DNA from: Tretioscincus oriximinensis | Taxonomy: Eukaryota > Chordata > Lepidosauria > Squamata > Gymnophthalmidae | DNA: 64,000 nucleotides | Direction of reading: 5' to 3' | Assembly: GCA_022410635.1 (NCBI GenBank) | Contig: JAJVDF010000124.1 | Coordinates: forward strand, 1,162,438 to 1,226,437 | Shown here: positions 1 through 10,639 of the stretch, piece by piece | How the letters are laid out: every line of letters begins with the position of its first letter | How positions within the stretch are numbered: the first letter of the stretch is position 1 | Position numbers and translations under genes: made by a program | Notes under the pieces: model-generated | What the model saw: only the letters and a program-made list of their open reading frames with translations | What the model was told of the DNA's origin: nothing | The model's database searches: none

Positions 1-23
1 GGGCCCGAGGGGAGCTGACTTAC

Positions 24-129
24 GTGGTGAAACCAAGGATGAGAATGTTCTTCCAGATGTTTCTGCAGGAGAGCAGCGCGTGGAACGAGATCTGTCCAGC
101 AGCCGAGAGGTGGCAGGCATTGTTGAGTT
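24..129 (-). CDS. SLC22A17: SLC22A17 exon, end of central loop and start of helix 7
   Basis: Exon of 106 bases, acceptor cttgcaaag, donor GTAAGT at 23-18. It encodes ELNNACHLSAAGQISFHALL followed by SCRNIWKNILILGFT, aligning with the human NYRNIWKNLLILGFT segment. It ends in phase 2; the remaining exons (helices 7-12 and tail) lie outside the window. Confidence 0.85.
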
Positions 130-3100
130 CTTTGCAAGCGGAAGATCGTGCAAGAGGCGAGGGGACCAAAAGAGATCGGGGAGGGTGAGAAGCAGAAAAG
201 AACAGATTCCATCAAAAAGAAGCCGCAACGATCTGCCGTTTTAAAAGGCGTTGCTTCCGCTAATTCCCTGAACTCACCATCCAGCGCTTCCTGGGTCTCT
301 GGTTCCTGAGTGCTTCCACCTTCCGCCAGGGAAACCAAAATCTCCTTGGCCTGAGCAGTTCGGCGGGTCGCCAAGAGCCACCGGGGTGACTCAGGATACA
401 AACTAGGGCAGCTGAGATACACGGGCAAGAAATAAGCAGAAGGAAATGGTGCAGATGACAGATACCTAACTGACTGGTCTAATTTGAGATTTAGATGACC
501 GATTAGCATGGAAATCTGATTTCTTCATATCATTGCCTTTAACGTGCTGAGGTCAATCTCCCCCCCCCCCCCCTTATAATTATTTCATTATATCGATTCT
601 TTTATAAATGTACACTGGTCGTTAAGCCCCCAAGTGCAGAGTGGGCTTTTTCTCGATGGGTGGTCCAGGCATCAGGTTTTGGTGGCCTCCAGCAGCTTAG
701 GGCTGCAGTGGTGGGCTACATACAACTGCAATGATAAAAGGAGGGTTTGTGCCAATCTGCCAATCGGCGGTGGGTGGCAGCTACTTGTGGCTATGCCGAC
801 AAGGAGGGTTCAGAGGCGATTGGCCAATCATGTGAATTCCAGGTGGTGGACACTGATTGTGTCCAGTCACCTGACTTAGAATACCGACACAACACAAAAA
901 TCCATAAAAGATGAGGCTCTTACTAAAGCAAAACAACAAAGGTCTCCAAATAACAAGGGAGAAAAAAAGCACAAATACAGCAGAACCAGATATAAATTAA
1001 GGAAAATGTAACGTAAATAAAATATACATAACACTATAACAAACGTTTACTTATAATACAATGTACAAAAACAGCAGCTATGTTTTATTAGAGTTTTAGC
1101 TATCATTCGTGTACCTTGCTTGTATTGTAAGTGTACATATTTGTTCTAGTTTTACTTTATTTATTTTGCCTCCATCTTCCTTCAGCTACTTCTGGTTTTA
1201 TAATAATAAAAACAATAAAAATATTAGTATCTTCTTACTCCTACCGGTAGCTATGTTTTGCCTAAATACGGCCCTGTATATTTTATTTACATTATATATT
1301 CCTTACAAGCAATTTTCCTTTTATATTTGGTTCTGCTATATTTGTGCTTCTCTTCTTTTATTTGCTTAGAACGCCAACTGCCAAGAGATATATATACACA
1401 CAAATACTAGGCTGACCAGATGACCCCTTTGGGGCGGGGGAGTTTGAAAACCCATTTTTGGGTGCCTCACATTATTTTCTGAGGAAAAAAAATTAAAAAA
1501 CAAAATGTTTTTTCAAAAAAAATCTTTTTTTTGAAAAAAATTTCCTCAGAAAAAACTGGGCGGCACCCCAAAACCAGGTTTTCAAACCCACCCAACCCAA
1601 AGGGGTCATCTGGTCAGCCTACAAATACACACAAAAAACCCTCCAGTACATACATTTAACATACATTCTATGTAAACAAATGCATATTTATAATATTTCC
1701 AGTTAATTCTCCTTTTCATCCCCTTCTTCCCCCTCATCTAACCCACCTCAAGACCATTTAAGAAATAAAATAATTACTTTATTTATTTTTCCAAGGTCGT
1801 AGGACTATCTTAATAACTTTCATTGACTCAAAGATGCCCCACTGCTTTTGCTGACAATATAGGAGTCACTTTGCCCAATTGTCCATCCATCTGTTAACAA
1901 CATTATTTCAGTTATGTAATCCTGAAATCTACTCAATTCCCATTTTGTGCCATCCTTCCATCCATGGAACAAAACTGCCTGAGCTGTGAGCTGATCAACT
2001 AAATAATTGTTCGCAATTCCACTGCATTGTATGATCGGAATAGTACATTTTCCTTTGGTCTGTTGTATATTATAACCCAACTAGTGGGTAAGCCTGCAAA
2101 AGTGGGTTGATAAGGCAGCTCCCCCTACACCCATTCCCACAGAGGAACTGCGGCTTCCCCGCTCCTCTATAACTCCACCTCTCGCCTCCGATCCGGCGCA
2201 GCTGAAATCTACACACACTGGATGCAGCCCACACCACACATCAACTGCCCTCTCTCCAGAGACTCCTCTCTCCGCCATGTTGGGTGGACAGCTGGGCAGT
2301 CTATGGCACCGCTGGGTCCAAGGTTCTGAGCCCTGTCATTGGTCTATTAAGACCAACAATGCGAGTCTTATTAATAGTAGAGATATAGGTATTATTCCCC
2401 ACAATTTCCCAAAATTCTTGAACCTTGGGACATTCCCAAAGGGTGTGCACGTAGGTTCCTTGGGGGCCGCACTCATACCAACATTGAGCACCAAGATTTG
2501 TATTTAAATGTGTTAAAAAGCTGGTTTATGGTACCATCTTGATATCCTTACCATTTTGTGTTTTCAATCTTCAATACTTTGTACCGTATGTTTTTCATTA
2601 TTGGGGTAGTCATAAGTAAATATATAGGCCTCAACTCCAGTCCAAGGTCAGGGATTCACCCCCAACATTTGGATTTTCTGTCTTGCTCTGCCATAGATTT
2701 TCGATCTTGTTCAGCCACAACACTGCCCCTGAATTACAAACACTTGCCATTCTATGCCTGCTCCTAGCAACTGAGGGAGGTTCACGAACTTACCCATACA
2801 GTAGACAAAGGCCCATTCCAGCTGACATCACGCCCTGAAGGACCCGCCAGCTCCCACATGCCAGCGCCAGGCCGAGGAGAAGAAGGTGGCCTCCAACAGT
2901 CAGGAGATCTCCTGCCATGGCTACATTCAGCCGCTGTGGAGGGCAGCAGAGCTCCAAGCCTGAAGCAAGCAGAAGAAGAAACAAAGGTCTAGGGATGTTT
3001 AGTCAGCAAAAGAGGAGGCTGAGAGGAGGCCTGAGAGCTGCCTACAAATACTTTTAGGGCTGTCACAGAGCAAAGGGATCAGCAGCATTGTTCTCGGTGG

Positions 3101-6100
3101 CACATGAGAGGNCTAGAAACAAAGAGATGAAACTGCAAGGAAAACGTTCCGATAATAAGGGTGATAAACCAGTGAAACAGGTTGCCACAAGAGGTGATGA
3201 CTTCTCTATTGGAAATCTTCCAAGAGAGGCTGGGCTGCTATCTGTCTGGGATGGTTTAGTGAATCCTGCATAGTGAATCCATGATCCTGGAAAACTCTTC
3301 CAATGCTATGATTCTATGTTTGTTCTAACCTTTCTATGTTCCTGCTGATTTTTATCCACAAGCCAGAACTTTCTTCCTTCTTTCTTTCCTTCTTTCCTTC
3401 CTTCTTTCTTTCCTTCTTTCTCTTTCCTTCTTTTTCTTTCCTTCCTTCTTTCTTTCTTTGCATTTCTATACCCGAAGGTCTCAGGGTGGTTAACAATAAA
3501 ACCTAAATTAACATATTAAAGCAACAATATCTGAAAGTAGGAATAATTTCTGGGGAAGTACTCATTACGAGTTATTTTTGGTTAGTGTTTTTTAGATCAA
3601 AACAGATCAAAGCAGGAAGCATTTAGTTAGCCAATCGCCAGGGCACCAAGGGCATAAATGGCTACTAGGATGGATGTCTGGATGCTGCCTCCGGAATAAA
3701 GCAACAGGCAGGACTCCTGAAATACCATCTGCAGGGAGTCATGAACAGGAGCATATTTTGCTTTCCTCTGTTCGGACTGCCCAGGGGCATCTGGTGAGTC
3801 TCTGTGTGGGGCAGAATGCTGGACTAGGTGGGCTGTGGCCTGATCCAGTATGGCTCTTCTTATGTTCTTATGTTCAGGAGTTAAGTTCACTGGGGGGAAA
3901 ATCTAGAGTTCTTTGTCCAGTCTGGGCACTCCAAATTGAAAAAGGACAATGAGAATCTGGAGCACGTTCAAGGAAGAGCTACGAAGAAGATGCTGGGTGG
4001 TCTGGATGTTTAGTCTGCCAAAGAGAAGACTGAGAACAGCTGTGACAACTGCCTCCACGTTGAAAGAAAGTCACAGTGCAGAGGGAACAGCCCTATTCTC
4101 ATTTGCATAGAGAAGAAGCAATGGAATGGAACTTCATGGGAGTAGATACAGATAAGAAATTAAACAAAAAACTTTCTGGCAACCAAGGCAACCAACCAGT
4201 GGAACAGGTTGCCATAGGAAGTGACGGNTTCTCCTTCAATGGAGATCTTTAAACCAAGGCTAAACAGATACACTCATGCCTGGGGTGGTTTAGACGGCTG
4301 TGCATTGAGCAGCGGATTGGACCTCATAGGAACCTAAGAGCCCTGATGAATGGGGCCAGAGCCCTTCTAGTCCAGCAGTCAGGCCCACCAATTGCCCCTG
4401 GGCAGCCCCAAGCAGAAGAAGAAGTGTACCATGAATTTACCAAATCCTGTCTTGAAGTTATCTAGGTGGCTAGCTACCACCACTTCCTTCGGGAGTTAAT
4501 TCCATAGAGCAGTGACCATCTGGGTGAAAAAATACTTTCACTATCCTACTTGCCTGTCCTAATTCAAGGAGTATCCTGGAGACTTCATGACCCTGGAAGT
4601 CTCTTCCAACTCTATGATTCCATGAGTCTATGTTCATGTTGTCTATTTTATTTTCCTGATAATCTATAACGTTAGGTATTTTGATTCTCTGATACTGCTA
4701 ACGTATAAAGCCTTAAATGGCTTTGGTCCTGGCTACTGAAGGAGCATTTTCTTCCATACAGATTGGCCAAGCACTGAGATCTGAAGCAGAAGGTCTTCTT
4801 GTGGTGGCTCCCACATTTTAGAACAGATTTCTAAGAGACCTATAATATAAGATTTATGATATCCTAGTTAAAANNNNNNNNNNNNNNNNNNNNNNNNNNN
4901 NNNNNNNNNNNNNNNNNNNNNNNNNNNNNNNNNNNNNNNNNNNNNNNNNNNNNNNNNNNNNNNNNNNNNNNNNNNNNNNNNNNNNNNNNNNNNNNNNNNN
5001 NNNNNNNNNNNNNNNNNNNNNNNNNNNNNNNNNNNNNNNNNNNNNNNNNNNNNNNNNNNNNNNNNNNNNNNNNNNNNNNNNNNNNNNNNNNNNNNNNNNN
5101 NNNNNNNNNNNNNNNNNNNNNNNNNNNNNNNNNNNNNNNNNNNNNNNNNNNNNNNNNNNNNNNNNNNNNNNNNNNNNNNNNNNNNNNNNNNNNNNNNNNN
5201 NNNNNNNNNNNNNNNNNNNNNNNNNNNNNNNNNNNNNNNNNNNNNNNNNNNNNNNNNNNNNNNNNNNNNNNNNNNNNNNNNNNNNNNNNNNNNNNNNNNN
5301 NNNNNNNNNNNNNNNNNNNNNNNNNNNNNNNNNNNNNNNNNNNNNNNNNNNNNNNNNNNNNNNNNNNNNNNNNNNNNNNNNNNNNNNNNNNNNNNNNNNN
5401 NNNNNNNNNNNNNNNNNNNNNNNNNNNNNNNNNNNNNNNNNNNNNNNNNNNNNNNNNNNNNNNNNNNNNNNNNNNNNNNNNNNNNNNNNNNNNNNNNNNN
5501 NNNNNNNNNNNNNNNNNNNNNNNNNNNGAAGCAGAAGAACAGAAGAAGAAGAGGAAAGAAGGAAGCAGAAGAACAAAAAAAGAGGAAAGAAGGAAGCAGA
5601 AGAATAAAAAAAGAAGAAAGCAGAAGAACAGAAGAAGAGGAAAGAAGGAAGGAGAAAAAGGAAGCAGAAGAACAGNAGAAGAAGAGGAAAGAAGGAAGCA
5701 GAAGAAAGAAGCAGAAGAACAGAAAGAGGAAAGAAGGAAGCAGAAGAAGGAAGCAGAAGAACAGAAGAAGAGGAAAGAAGGAAGCAGAAGAAGGAGGAAG
5801 AATAGAAGAAGAAGAGGATGAAGAGGAAGGAGAAGACAAAGAAGAACTGAAGAAGAAGGAGGAGAAGGGTTGCTTTCTATACCACACATTCCTCAACCCA
5901 CAAGAGATGTAAAGTGGCTTATGCAACCTTCCCTTCTTCTCTTCACAACAAAGCACGGTGACTCGCCAAAGGTCACCCAACCGGCTCCATGGAGGAGTGT
6001 GGAATCGAAACTGGGAGACTTCCAGATAAGAGCCCTTCGTGCCAACCACCCCCTCTCGACTGGCTCTTGGAGGAGTACTTACTTAAAGAGGTACTTACGG

Positions 6101-9100
6101 CTAAGGTAGAGGGTGACCTGCATGCCTCCCAGCATGGCCCCCCAGAGGCAACGGCCCAGCATGAAGACGGAGGGAGCAGAAGCCAGCGCAGCCAAGACCC
6201 CTGCAGGGCAGCCGAGCGCCAGGGCCAGGAGGAACGTCCCACGGCGCCCCACACTGCAAGGGAAAAAGGAAGTGGACTGCCTGGGGGCGCTCAGCTCAGC
6301 NCCTCGCCATCCCTCCCCAGGACACACCACTGTGAAGCGAGCAGTCAAAAGCTTTTTTGCCTCTGGTCTTTCCTCCTCCTTTACCATCCCTCCAACATCC
6401 TGCCTCAGGATCCCCTTGCTTACCTGTCTGCTAGGTGGCCGAGTAACAAGGCCCCAGCCGCAGAGCCCGTAAGGAAGCAGATCTGCTCCAGGGGTACAAT
6501 CCATCCTCGGAAACAGTCCAGGGACCACTGGAAATGGGGAAGAAGGGGGTTGCTTAGNAGGAGAACGGAGCATTCCAGGTACACTCAGGAGCACAGGAAT
6601 ACAAATGACCAGAGGCCCGTGACTTTTAAATGTGGAGGAGGCAGGTATAGGCAAACAGCAAGAAAGCCATGATGGATGCTTACAAACATATGCAAGTATT
6701 TTAGGACTACCAGAGAAAATTTGGGATAAAGGTTTACAGCTTTAAAAAGTGTGGAACAGTCTCCCCCTCAAAGTGCATCAGTCACCATCTCAGCTGGGTG
6801 GCCTTGGCCCATTAACAGTTCTTTGGAACTCTCTCAGCCCCGATTACTTCACAGGTCGTCTGTTGTGGAGAAAACAGCAAAAAGGTATGTGCCCCGCCCA
6901 GGTCATCGGCCTGTGGAATTTACTTCCTGAAGAGGTGGTGGTAGCTAACAGCTTGGATAGTTTCAAGACAGGACTAGACAGGTTTATGGACACTAAGGGT
7001 ATAAATGGATACTAGGATAGTTGTCTGGATGTCGCCTCCCAGATGGAGCAACAGGCAGGACTTTTGAAATACCATTTGCAGGGAGTCACGAACAGGAGCA
7101 GCATATTTTGCTTTCCTCTGTTCGGACTGCCCAGGTGCATCTGGTGGGCCTTTGTGTGACACAGAATGCTGGACTCGATGGGCTGTGGCCTGATCCAGTA
7201 TGGCTCTTCTTATGTTCTTATGTTCTTTGGTTGGTCGCCCTGGGACGTTTGGGTAGAGAGCGGGGTATAAATGTAAATAAAAAACAAAAACCTTTCTAAT
7301 GTTTTGATAGCTGCAGAAGAGACCCATTTGCACAAGTGTCAGTGGCAAATCGCAGGGAATCAATGGAATGAGTTTAAAAGGTATTCCTTATCGATCTGGG
7401 CTCAGTTCCCAAGGCACCTGTAGTATCCATCACAGAGGAGGAGCTTCTCCATACAGCCACGAAAACTTTGATTCATTCATATGATCCAGGGCAGAAGATT
7501 TGGGACAGGCAAGGGGAAGTAGGGCAGGATGCACTAGGAAGTGAAAACCAGGCAAGCAATTATTTTTTTCACCCAGAGGGTCACTGGTCTATGGAATTTA
7601 CTCCCAGAAGAAGGGGTGNTAGCTAGCGGACTGGATAGCTTTGAGATAGGATTAGAGAAGTTGATGGAAACCAAGTGTCTCAGTGGCTACTAGGGGTGTT
7701 GATANTACTTCCAGGCTGGAGTCCTGAAATAACATTTGCAGGGAGTTGAGTTCTTTTGCTTGAGATGCCCAGGGGCAATTGGTGGGCCATTGTGTCAAAC
7801 AGAATGCGGTACTACATAGGCTCTGGCCCCATTCAGCACGACTCCTCTTATATTCATCCATTCTAATCCAAACCCAAAGCCCAGTTATGGGCTTGGCACC
7901 ACTTAATNATTCTAAATGAGAATAAAGAAGAAATCGTGGAGAACTAGAACCATTTGGGCAGTTTATTTATTTGTGCCATCATTTGTAATATCCTGGGCCT
8001 TTTCTGCAAAGCTCAGAAATTGAGTATTTCTTCTTACCTGCCTTCCCACTTCTACCCTGTCCTATACCCGAAGTTCTCAGGGCAGTTAACGACAATAAAA
8101 AAGATACAGAATTGACATTATTATTATTATTACTGGTGGAATTAGTCCATTGGGGTANGTTAATGCAAGGAGCTCCAGCCCCTCCTCCACCTTGCTCCCA
8201 TCCATGCCTCCACCGCCTCCCTTGCCTCCCCCTTTGACTTTACACTTCTTTCTTTCCATTTTCCTTTATTTTTTATTATTTATCTTCTTTCCCTTCCATC
8301 TTTCATCTATTCCTTTCTTTGTTCTTCCTTTCCTTCCTTCTTTTCCCTCCCTTACTGTCCCCAGGGCTAAACCCTGGTGTACTCCACTTCTCACATCTTT
8401 CCCACCCAGAGATCTGTCCATTTATTACTTCCCTTGCATTCTATCTTTTAGGCAGTTTCCAATACAGGACTCTGGTCTCTGGAGGCTCCCAAAGTTCCAA
8501 GCCCTATTGAAATAGGGTGAGTGGGCATCAAAGTGGCAAATGCACTTCAACTTAAGCAAGTGCAAGGTCATGCATATTGGGGCAAAGAACCCAAAATACT
8601 CCTACCACCTGATGGGAACCAAGCTTTCTGTGACCGAGCAGGAAAAGGATCTTGGGGTGTTGGTGGACAATTCAATGAAAATGTCAACCCAGCNTGCAAA
8701 AAAGGCAAATTCCATGTTGGGGATAATTAGGAAAGGAATTGAAAACAAGTCAGCAAATGTTGTTTTGCCTCTTTATAAATCTGTGGTGAGGCCACATTTG
8801 GAATATTGTGTTCAATTCTGGTCACCACATCTCAAGAGGGATATTTTAGAACTGGAGAAGGTGCAGAAAAGGGCAACAAAAATGATCAAGNGTCTGGAGT
8901 ACCTCCCTTACGAAGTCAGGCTGCAACGTCTGGGTCTCTTCAGCCTTTAAAGGCGACGTTTGAAAGGTGATCCCATTGAAGTGTACAAAATCATGCATGG
9001 GATGGACAGGGTGAATAGAGAAAAAATGTTTTCTCTATCACACAAAGACAAGAGGGCACTCCTTAAAACTGTTGGGTAGAAAAGTGAGAACAGACAAAGG

Positions 9101-10206
9101 AAAGTATTTTTTCACCCAGAGGGTCATCGGCCTGTGGAATTTACATCCTGAAGAGGTAGTCGTAGCTAATAGCTTGGATAGTTTCAAGACAGGACTAGGC
9201 AGGTTGATGGACACCAAGGGGATAAAGGGATACTAGGATGGATGTTGCCTCCGGGATGGAGCCACAGGCAGGACTCCTGAGATACCATTTGCAGGGAGTC
9301 ATGAACAGGAGCATATTTAGCTTTCCTCTGTTCGGACAGCCCAGGTGCATCTGATGGGCCTCTGTGTGCGACAGAAGGCTGGACTAGATGGGCTGTGGCC
9401 TGATCCAGTATGGCTCTTCTTATGTTCCAAGCCCTGCCACTGGTCTCTGGAGACTGCCAAAGTTCCAAGCCCTGTCACTGGTCTCTGGCGGGTCCCAAAG
9501 TTCCGAGCCGTCGTCGGTCCCTGTAAGTTGCCGGTTCCGACTATCAGCTAAGAGTCCGACATTCTACCATGACACCAAACTGGAACACCTTTAGTTTTGT
9601 TTTATACAATCCACATCATTTCTCTTTGGAGGCTGCCTTAGTTTTAAGCCCTGCCTTTTATCACTTATGGTTAAAGATAAAAGTGCCTGAATATGNTGGA
9701 AGAGAGACCAAGCAGGAAACACCTGAGCCAAGGTTACCTTTCTGGGATTTCGGACCCAGTCTATAGCCTTGCAGGCCCATTACGAGAGCCACAGGGGTCT
9801 CTTGCATTGGGNCAGAAGGAGCATAAAAACGCAGCTTCAGCTATGAGAAAGGGAAGGCACCTACCTCTGTGACGGGGTTGCTAGTAAGAGCCGGCAGCGC
9901 TCTGTACTCCCAGCTGTGGCAGTGGGGGTCCCAGCACGTGGCATTCTCTGGCAGGCTGGTGCTATTGGGGTCCCGGCAGTGGTGTGGGGGGATCAGGGTG
10001 AAGAGGGCATCTGAACCGCCCCCCAGGCCCAGGAGGACGCAGGGCAAGCAGCTGAGGGCTAGCAGGAGACGCTGCCGTCGACCCCCAGCCCCCAAGCGGC
10101 TCAGCAGCCATTCGAAAGAAGGGGGTCCAGTAGGGCCGGCTGCTGCAGTGGCAGAGAAGTCCCGCCGTGGGCCCCCAGGGTCTGGCGTTGGGGGGCTGGG
10201 ATCCAT
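24..10206 (-). CDS. SLC22A17: SLC22A17-like organic-cation-transporter-family membrane protein (gene span, six coding exons, 3' part off window)
   Basis: Spliced minus-strand gene with coding exons 9865-10206, 6424-6527, 6099-6253, 2794-2959, 278-402 and 24-129, all with GT/AG sites and compatible phases; together 998 coding bases (about 332 residues), with the rest beyond the left edge. SLC22A17 of mammals (BOCT, lipocalin-2 receptor 24p3R) is a 12-helix major-facilitator protein of the plasma membrane. What is seen: a first helix region (LLLALSCLPCVLLGLGG), an extracellular loop ending SDALFTLIPPHHC with two N-glycosylation sequons (NST, NAT), the helix 2 segment LEQICFLTGSAAGALLLGHL, a VGRRG loop, the helix 4-5 segment LNVAMAGDLLTVGGHLLLLG and the cytoplasmic segment RNIWKNILILGFT. 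The last two match the human protein closely by memory, and EFS next door matches human synteny. The helix 2-3 loop reads ADS-VGRRG where human has ADR-FGRRG, and overall divergence is higher than I would expect for this gene, so another member of the SLC22A17/23/31 branch remains possible. Confidence 0.85.
278..402 (-). CDS. SLC22A17: SLC22A17 exon, central cytoplasmic loop
   Basis: Exon of 125 bases between acceptor gctgccctag and donor GTGAGT. It reads LYPESPRWLLATRRTAQAKE and continues to PETQEALD. This is the ESPRWLL motif common after helix 6 in the SLC22 family, followed by the charged intracellular loop. Too short for a simple open-reading-frame scan; found by phase and motif. Confidence 0.85.
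1408..1621. mobile_element. Palindromic hAT-like miniature element (hairpin family A)
   Basis: The element starts TAGGCTGACCAGATGACC and ends with its reverse complement. The whole 214 bases are a near-perfect hairpin around an A/T-rich centre. The flanks repeat caaatac on both sides, with acaaatac possible if the terminal base is shared, giving a 7-8 bp target duplication. Terminal sequence and duplication length point to the hAT superfamily (inference). Confidence 0.75.
1780..2580 (-). mobile_element. L1 LINE ORF2 C-terminal fragment
   Basis: The minus strand reads, in broken frames, CWYECGPQGTYVHTLWECPK (about 2480-2400; the L1 C-terminal C..C..H..C motif) followed by VQEFWEIVG, and further on WKDGTKWELSRFQDYITEIM (about 1980-1890). 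Between about 2081 and 2320 the L1 similarity is interrupted by GC-richer sequence I do not recognise. Dead 3' fragment. Confidence 0.7.
2794..2959 (-). CDS. SLC22A17: SLC22A17 exon, helices 4-6
   Basis: Exon of 166 bases, acceptor tgcttgcttcag, donor GTAAGT. The peptide runs from RLELCCPPQRLNVAMAGDLL to MGLCLLYG and is the best-matching piece to the human protein (QRLxVAxAGxLxxVGGHxLxLGLAL). It starts with two bases of a codon left open by the previous exon and ends in phase 2, matching the next exon. Confidence 0.92.
2990..3330 (+). mobile_element. CR1 LINE 3' fragment
   Basis: Derived from the CR1 3' coding end and tail (gggatgtttagtc, agctgcctacaaat, ggttgccacaagaggtgatg) and ends with ctatgattctatg, the octamer-like CR1 terminus. 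It begins only about 30 bases upstream of an SLC22A17 exon acceptor. Confidence 0.8.
3360..3462. repeat. Polypyrimidine (CTTT/CTTC)n microsatellite
   Basis: About 100 bases of almost pure C/T on the plus strand, followed by a LINE/SINE-tail-like stretch (ctatacccgaaggtctcaggg). Confidence 0.85.
3638..3876 (+). mobile_element. CR1-like LINE 3' end (TTCTTATGTTC-tailed subfamily)
   Basis: Matches the 3' untranslated end seen many times in the window (atggatgtctggatg, caacaggcaggactcctgaa, gatccagtatggctcttc) and ends with the tandem tcttatgttcttatgttc. Confidence 0.85.
3890..4633 (+). mobile_element. CR1 LINE 3' fragment split by a second CR1
   Basis: The plus-strand CR1 body at 3890-4325 resumes at 4574-4633 (gaagtctcttccaactc, then ctatgattccatgag). 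Between them, 4326-4573 is a minus-strand CR1 3' end of another subfamily (gggcagccccaagcag, gctagctaccaccac), so the minus copy is the younger insertion. Confidence 0.75.
4874..5527. other. Assembly gap (654 N)
   Basis: Run of N. It abuts a purine-only repeat tract at its right side, so it is probably an unresolved expansion of that tract within an SLC22A17 intron. Confidence 0.95.
5528..5868. repeat. Polypurine minisatellite, unit about 31 bp
   Basis: Almost pure A/G tract built from variants of GAGGAAAGAAGGAAGCAG plus AAGAACAGAAGAA, with the only regular pyrimidines being the C of GCAG and ACAG. Strand asymmetry is near complete for 340 bases and the tract is truncated by the gap on its left. 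Confidence 0.85.
5872..6092 (-). mobile_element. tRNA-derived SINE (family with GGTTCGATTCC box)
   Basis: Minus-strand copy: the tRNA-like head is at about 6005-6090 with a degenerate B box (tggaatcgaaactgg), then the body shared with other copies (gtcacccaaccggctccatg) and a tail near the exon at 6099. It ends only a few bases from the donor of the SLC22A17 exon. Confidence 0.7.
6099..6253 (-). CDS. SLC22A17: SLC22A17 exon, VGRRG loop and helices 3-4
   Basis: Exon of 155 bases with acceptor cccttgcag and donor GTAAGT. It begins by completing a serine codon (AG|T) followed by VGRRGTFLLALALGCPAG and ends GGMQVTLYLS plus one base. The MFS signature between helices 2 and 3 normally has an acidic residue, then R, aromatic, GRR; here the R and aromatic positions are S and V. 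Confidence 0.88.
6424..6527 (-). CDS. SLC22A17: SLC22A17 exon, second membrane helix
   Basis: Exon of 104 bases between acceptor tttccag and donor GTAAGC. It starts in phase 0 with WSLDCFRGWIVPLEQ and ends in LLLGHLAD plus two bases of the next codon. It aligns with the human segment between the first extracellular loop and the conserved loop between helices 2 and 3. Confidence 0.88.
6740..7290 (+). mobile_element. tRNA-SINE interrupted by a CR1 3' end
   Basis: SINE body at about 6800-6884 (tctttggaactctctcagcc, cacaggtcgtctgttgtgg) continues at 7228-7285 (gtcgccctgggacgtttggg, cggggtataaatg). Positions 6885-7227 are a CR1 3' end (ggcctgtggaatttacttcc to tcttatgttcttatgttc) inserted into it. 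Confidence 0.75.
7560..7862 (+). mobile_element. CR1-like LINE 3' end
   Basis: Diverged copy with the landmarks tttttttcacccagaggg, gaatttactcccagaag, gatgcccaggggcaattgg and cagcacgactcctctta. No coding potential remains. Confidence 0.75.
8133..9525 (-). mobile_element. Helitron-like element split by a CR1 insertion
   Basis: 8133-8505 begins with CTGG and the degenerate terminal hairpin arms, then a long C/T-rich core and the segment gtctctggaggctcccaaag. It resumes at about 9425-9525 with two to three tandem copies of the about 37-bp unit containing ctggagactgccaaagttcc. The CR1 at 8506-9426 is flanked by ttccaagccct on both sides, a target duplication. Confidence 0.6.
8506..9426 (+). mobile_element. 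CR1-like LINE, RT C-terminus plus 3' end
   Basis: Translates (about 8540-8950) to the CR1 ORF2 C-terminal region: WQMHFNLSKCKVMHIGAKNP-like start, VVRPHLEYCVQFWSP, then LEYLPYEVRLQRLGLFSL; a stop truncates it at 8948. The 3' end is the TTCTTATGTTC type. It is inserted in a Helitron-like element with an 11-bp duplication. Confidence 0.85.
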
Positions 10207-10215
10207 GGGCAAGGT
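9865..10215 (-). CDS. SLC22A17: SLC22A17 exon with start codon (coding part 9865-10206)
   Basis: The ATG at 10206-10204 lies nine bases after a good acceptor (ctctctccag, exon begins at 10215) and opens 114 codons ending NPVTE in phase 0 at donor GTAGGT. It encodes a proline-rich cytoplasmic N-terminus, the first membrane helix and the large first extracellular loop with cysteines and two N-glycosylation sequons. The reading frame stays open upstream through the acceptor, so an earlier start in a 5' exon cannot be excluded. Confidence 0.85.
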
Positions 10216-10244
10216 CTGGAGAGAGAAGGAATAAGGAGAATTAA

Positions 10245-10420
10245 AGGGCCAGGATGGGAGGGAGGGAGAAAGNAAGAAAGAGGGAAGGAGGAAGGGAAAG
10301 TGGTAAAGAAAGGGAAGAGAGAAAGGTAGGAAAGGAAGGAGAGAAGGAAAGAAGAAAGGAAGAAACAAAGAAAGAGGGAGAGAGAAAGGAAAGGGAAGGA
10401 AAGAAAANAAGGAAGGAATC
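10245..10420. repeat. Polypurine (GGAA/GAAA)n tract
   Basis: About 170 bases of G/A-only low-complexity sequence just upstream of the SLC22A17 start exon, in its first intron. Confidence 0.85.
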
Positions 10421-10639
10421 ACAGATGCATAGATTGGCAACCTCAAGGATAATTTATTCCACCTCTTTGCAATGTCTGAGAGAGCAAGAGACTTCCATTT
10501 GCCAGGCTAAAAAACCCCATAAAAATTAGCGAAGAAGGCAGAAGAAGAAAACCGGAACGGCCGGTGGTGGGAATTATTTCCACTCCTTGTGCAATAAAAT
10601 ACCCTCCAGGGAAATCTATTTTTTTTAAAAATCTCACCT

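Larger units (their letters stand above)
403..2793 (-). other. SLC22A17 intron, repeat-rich
   Basis: Intron between the exons at 2794-2959 and 278-402. It holds a C homopolymer near 560-574, a hairpin element at 1408-1621 and an L1 fragment at about 1780-2580, described separately. No extra exon was seen. Confidence 0.7.

Noticed and set aside
4854..6049. Open frames of up to 393 codons, minus strand
   Set aside because: They consist mostly of unknown residues across the N gap plus a Ser/Leu/Phe-rich translation of a polypurine repeat.
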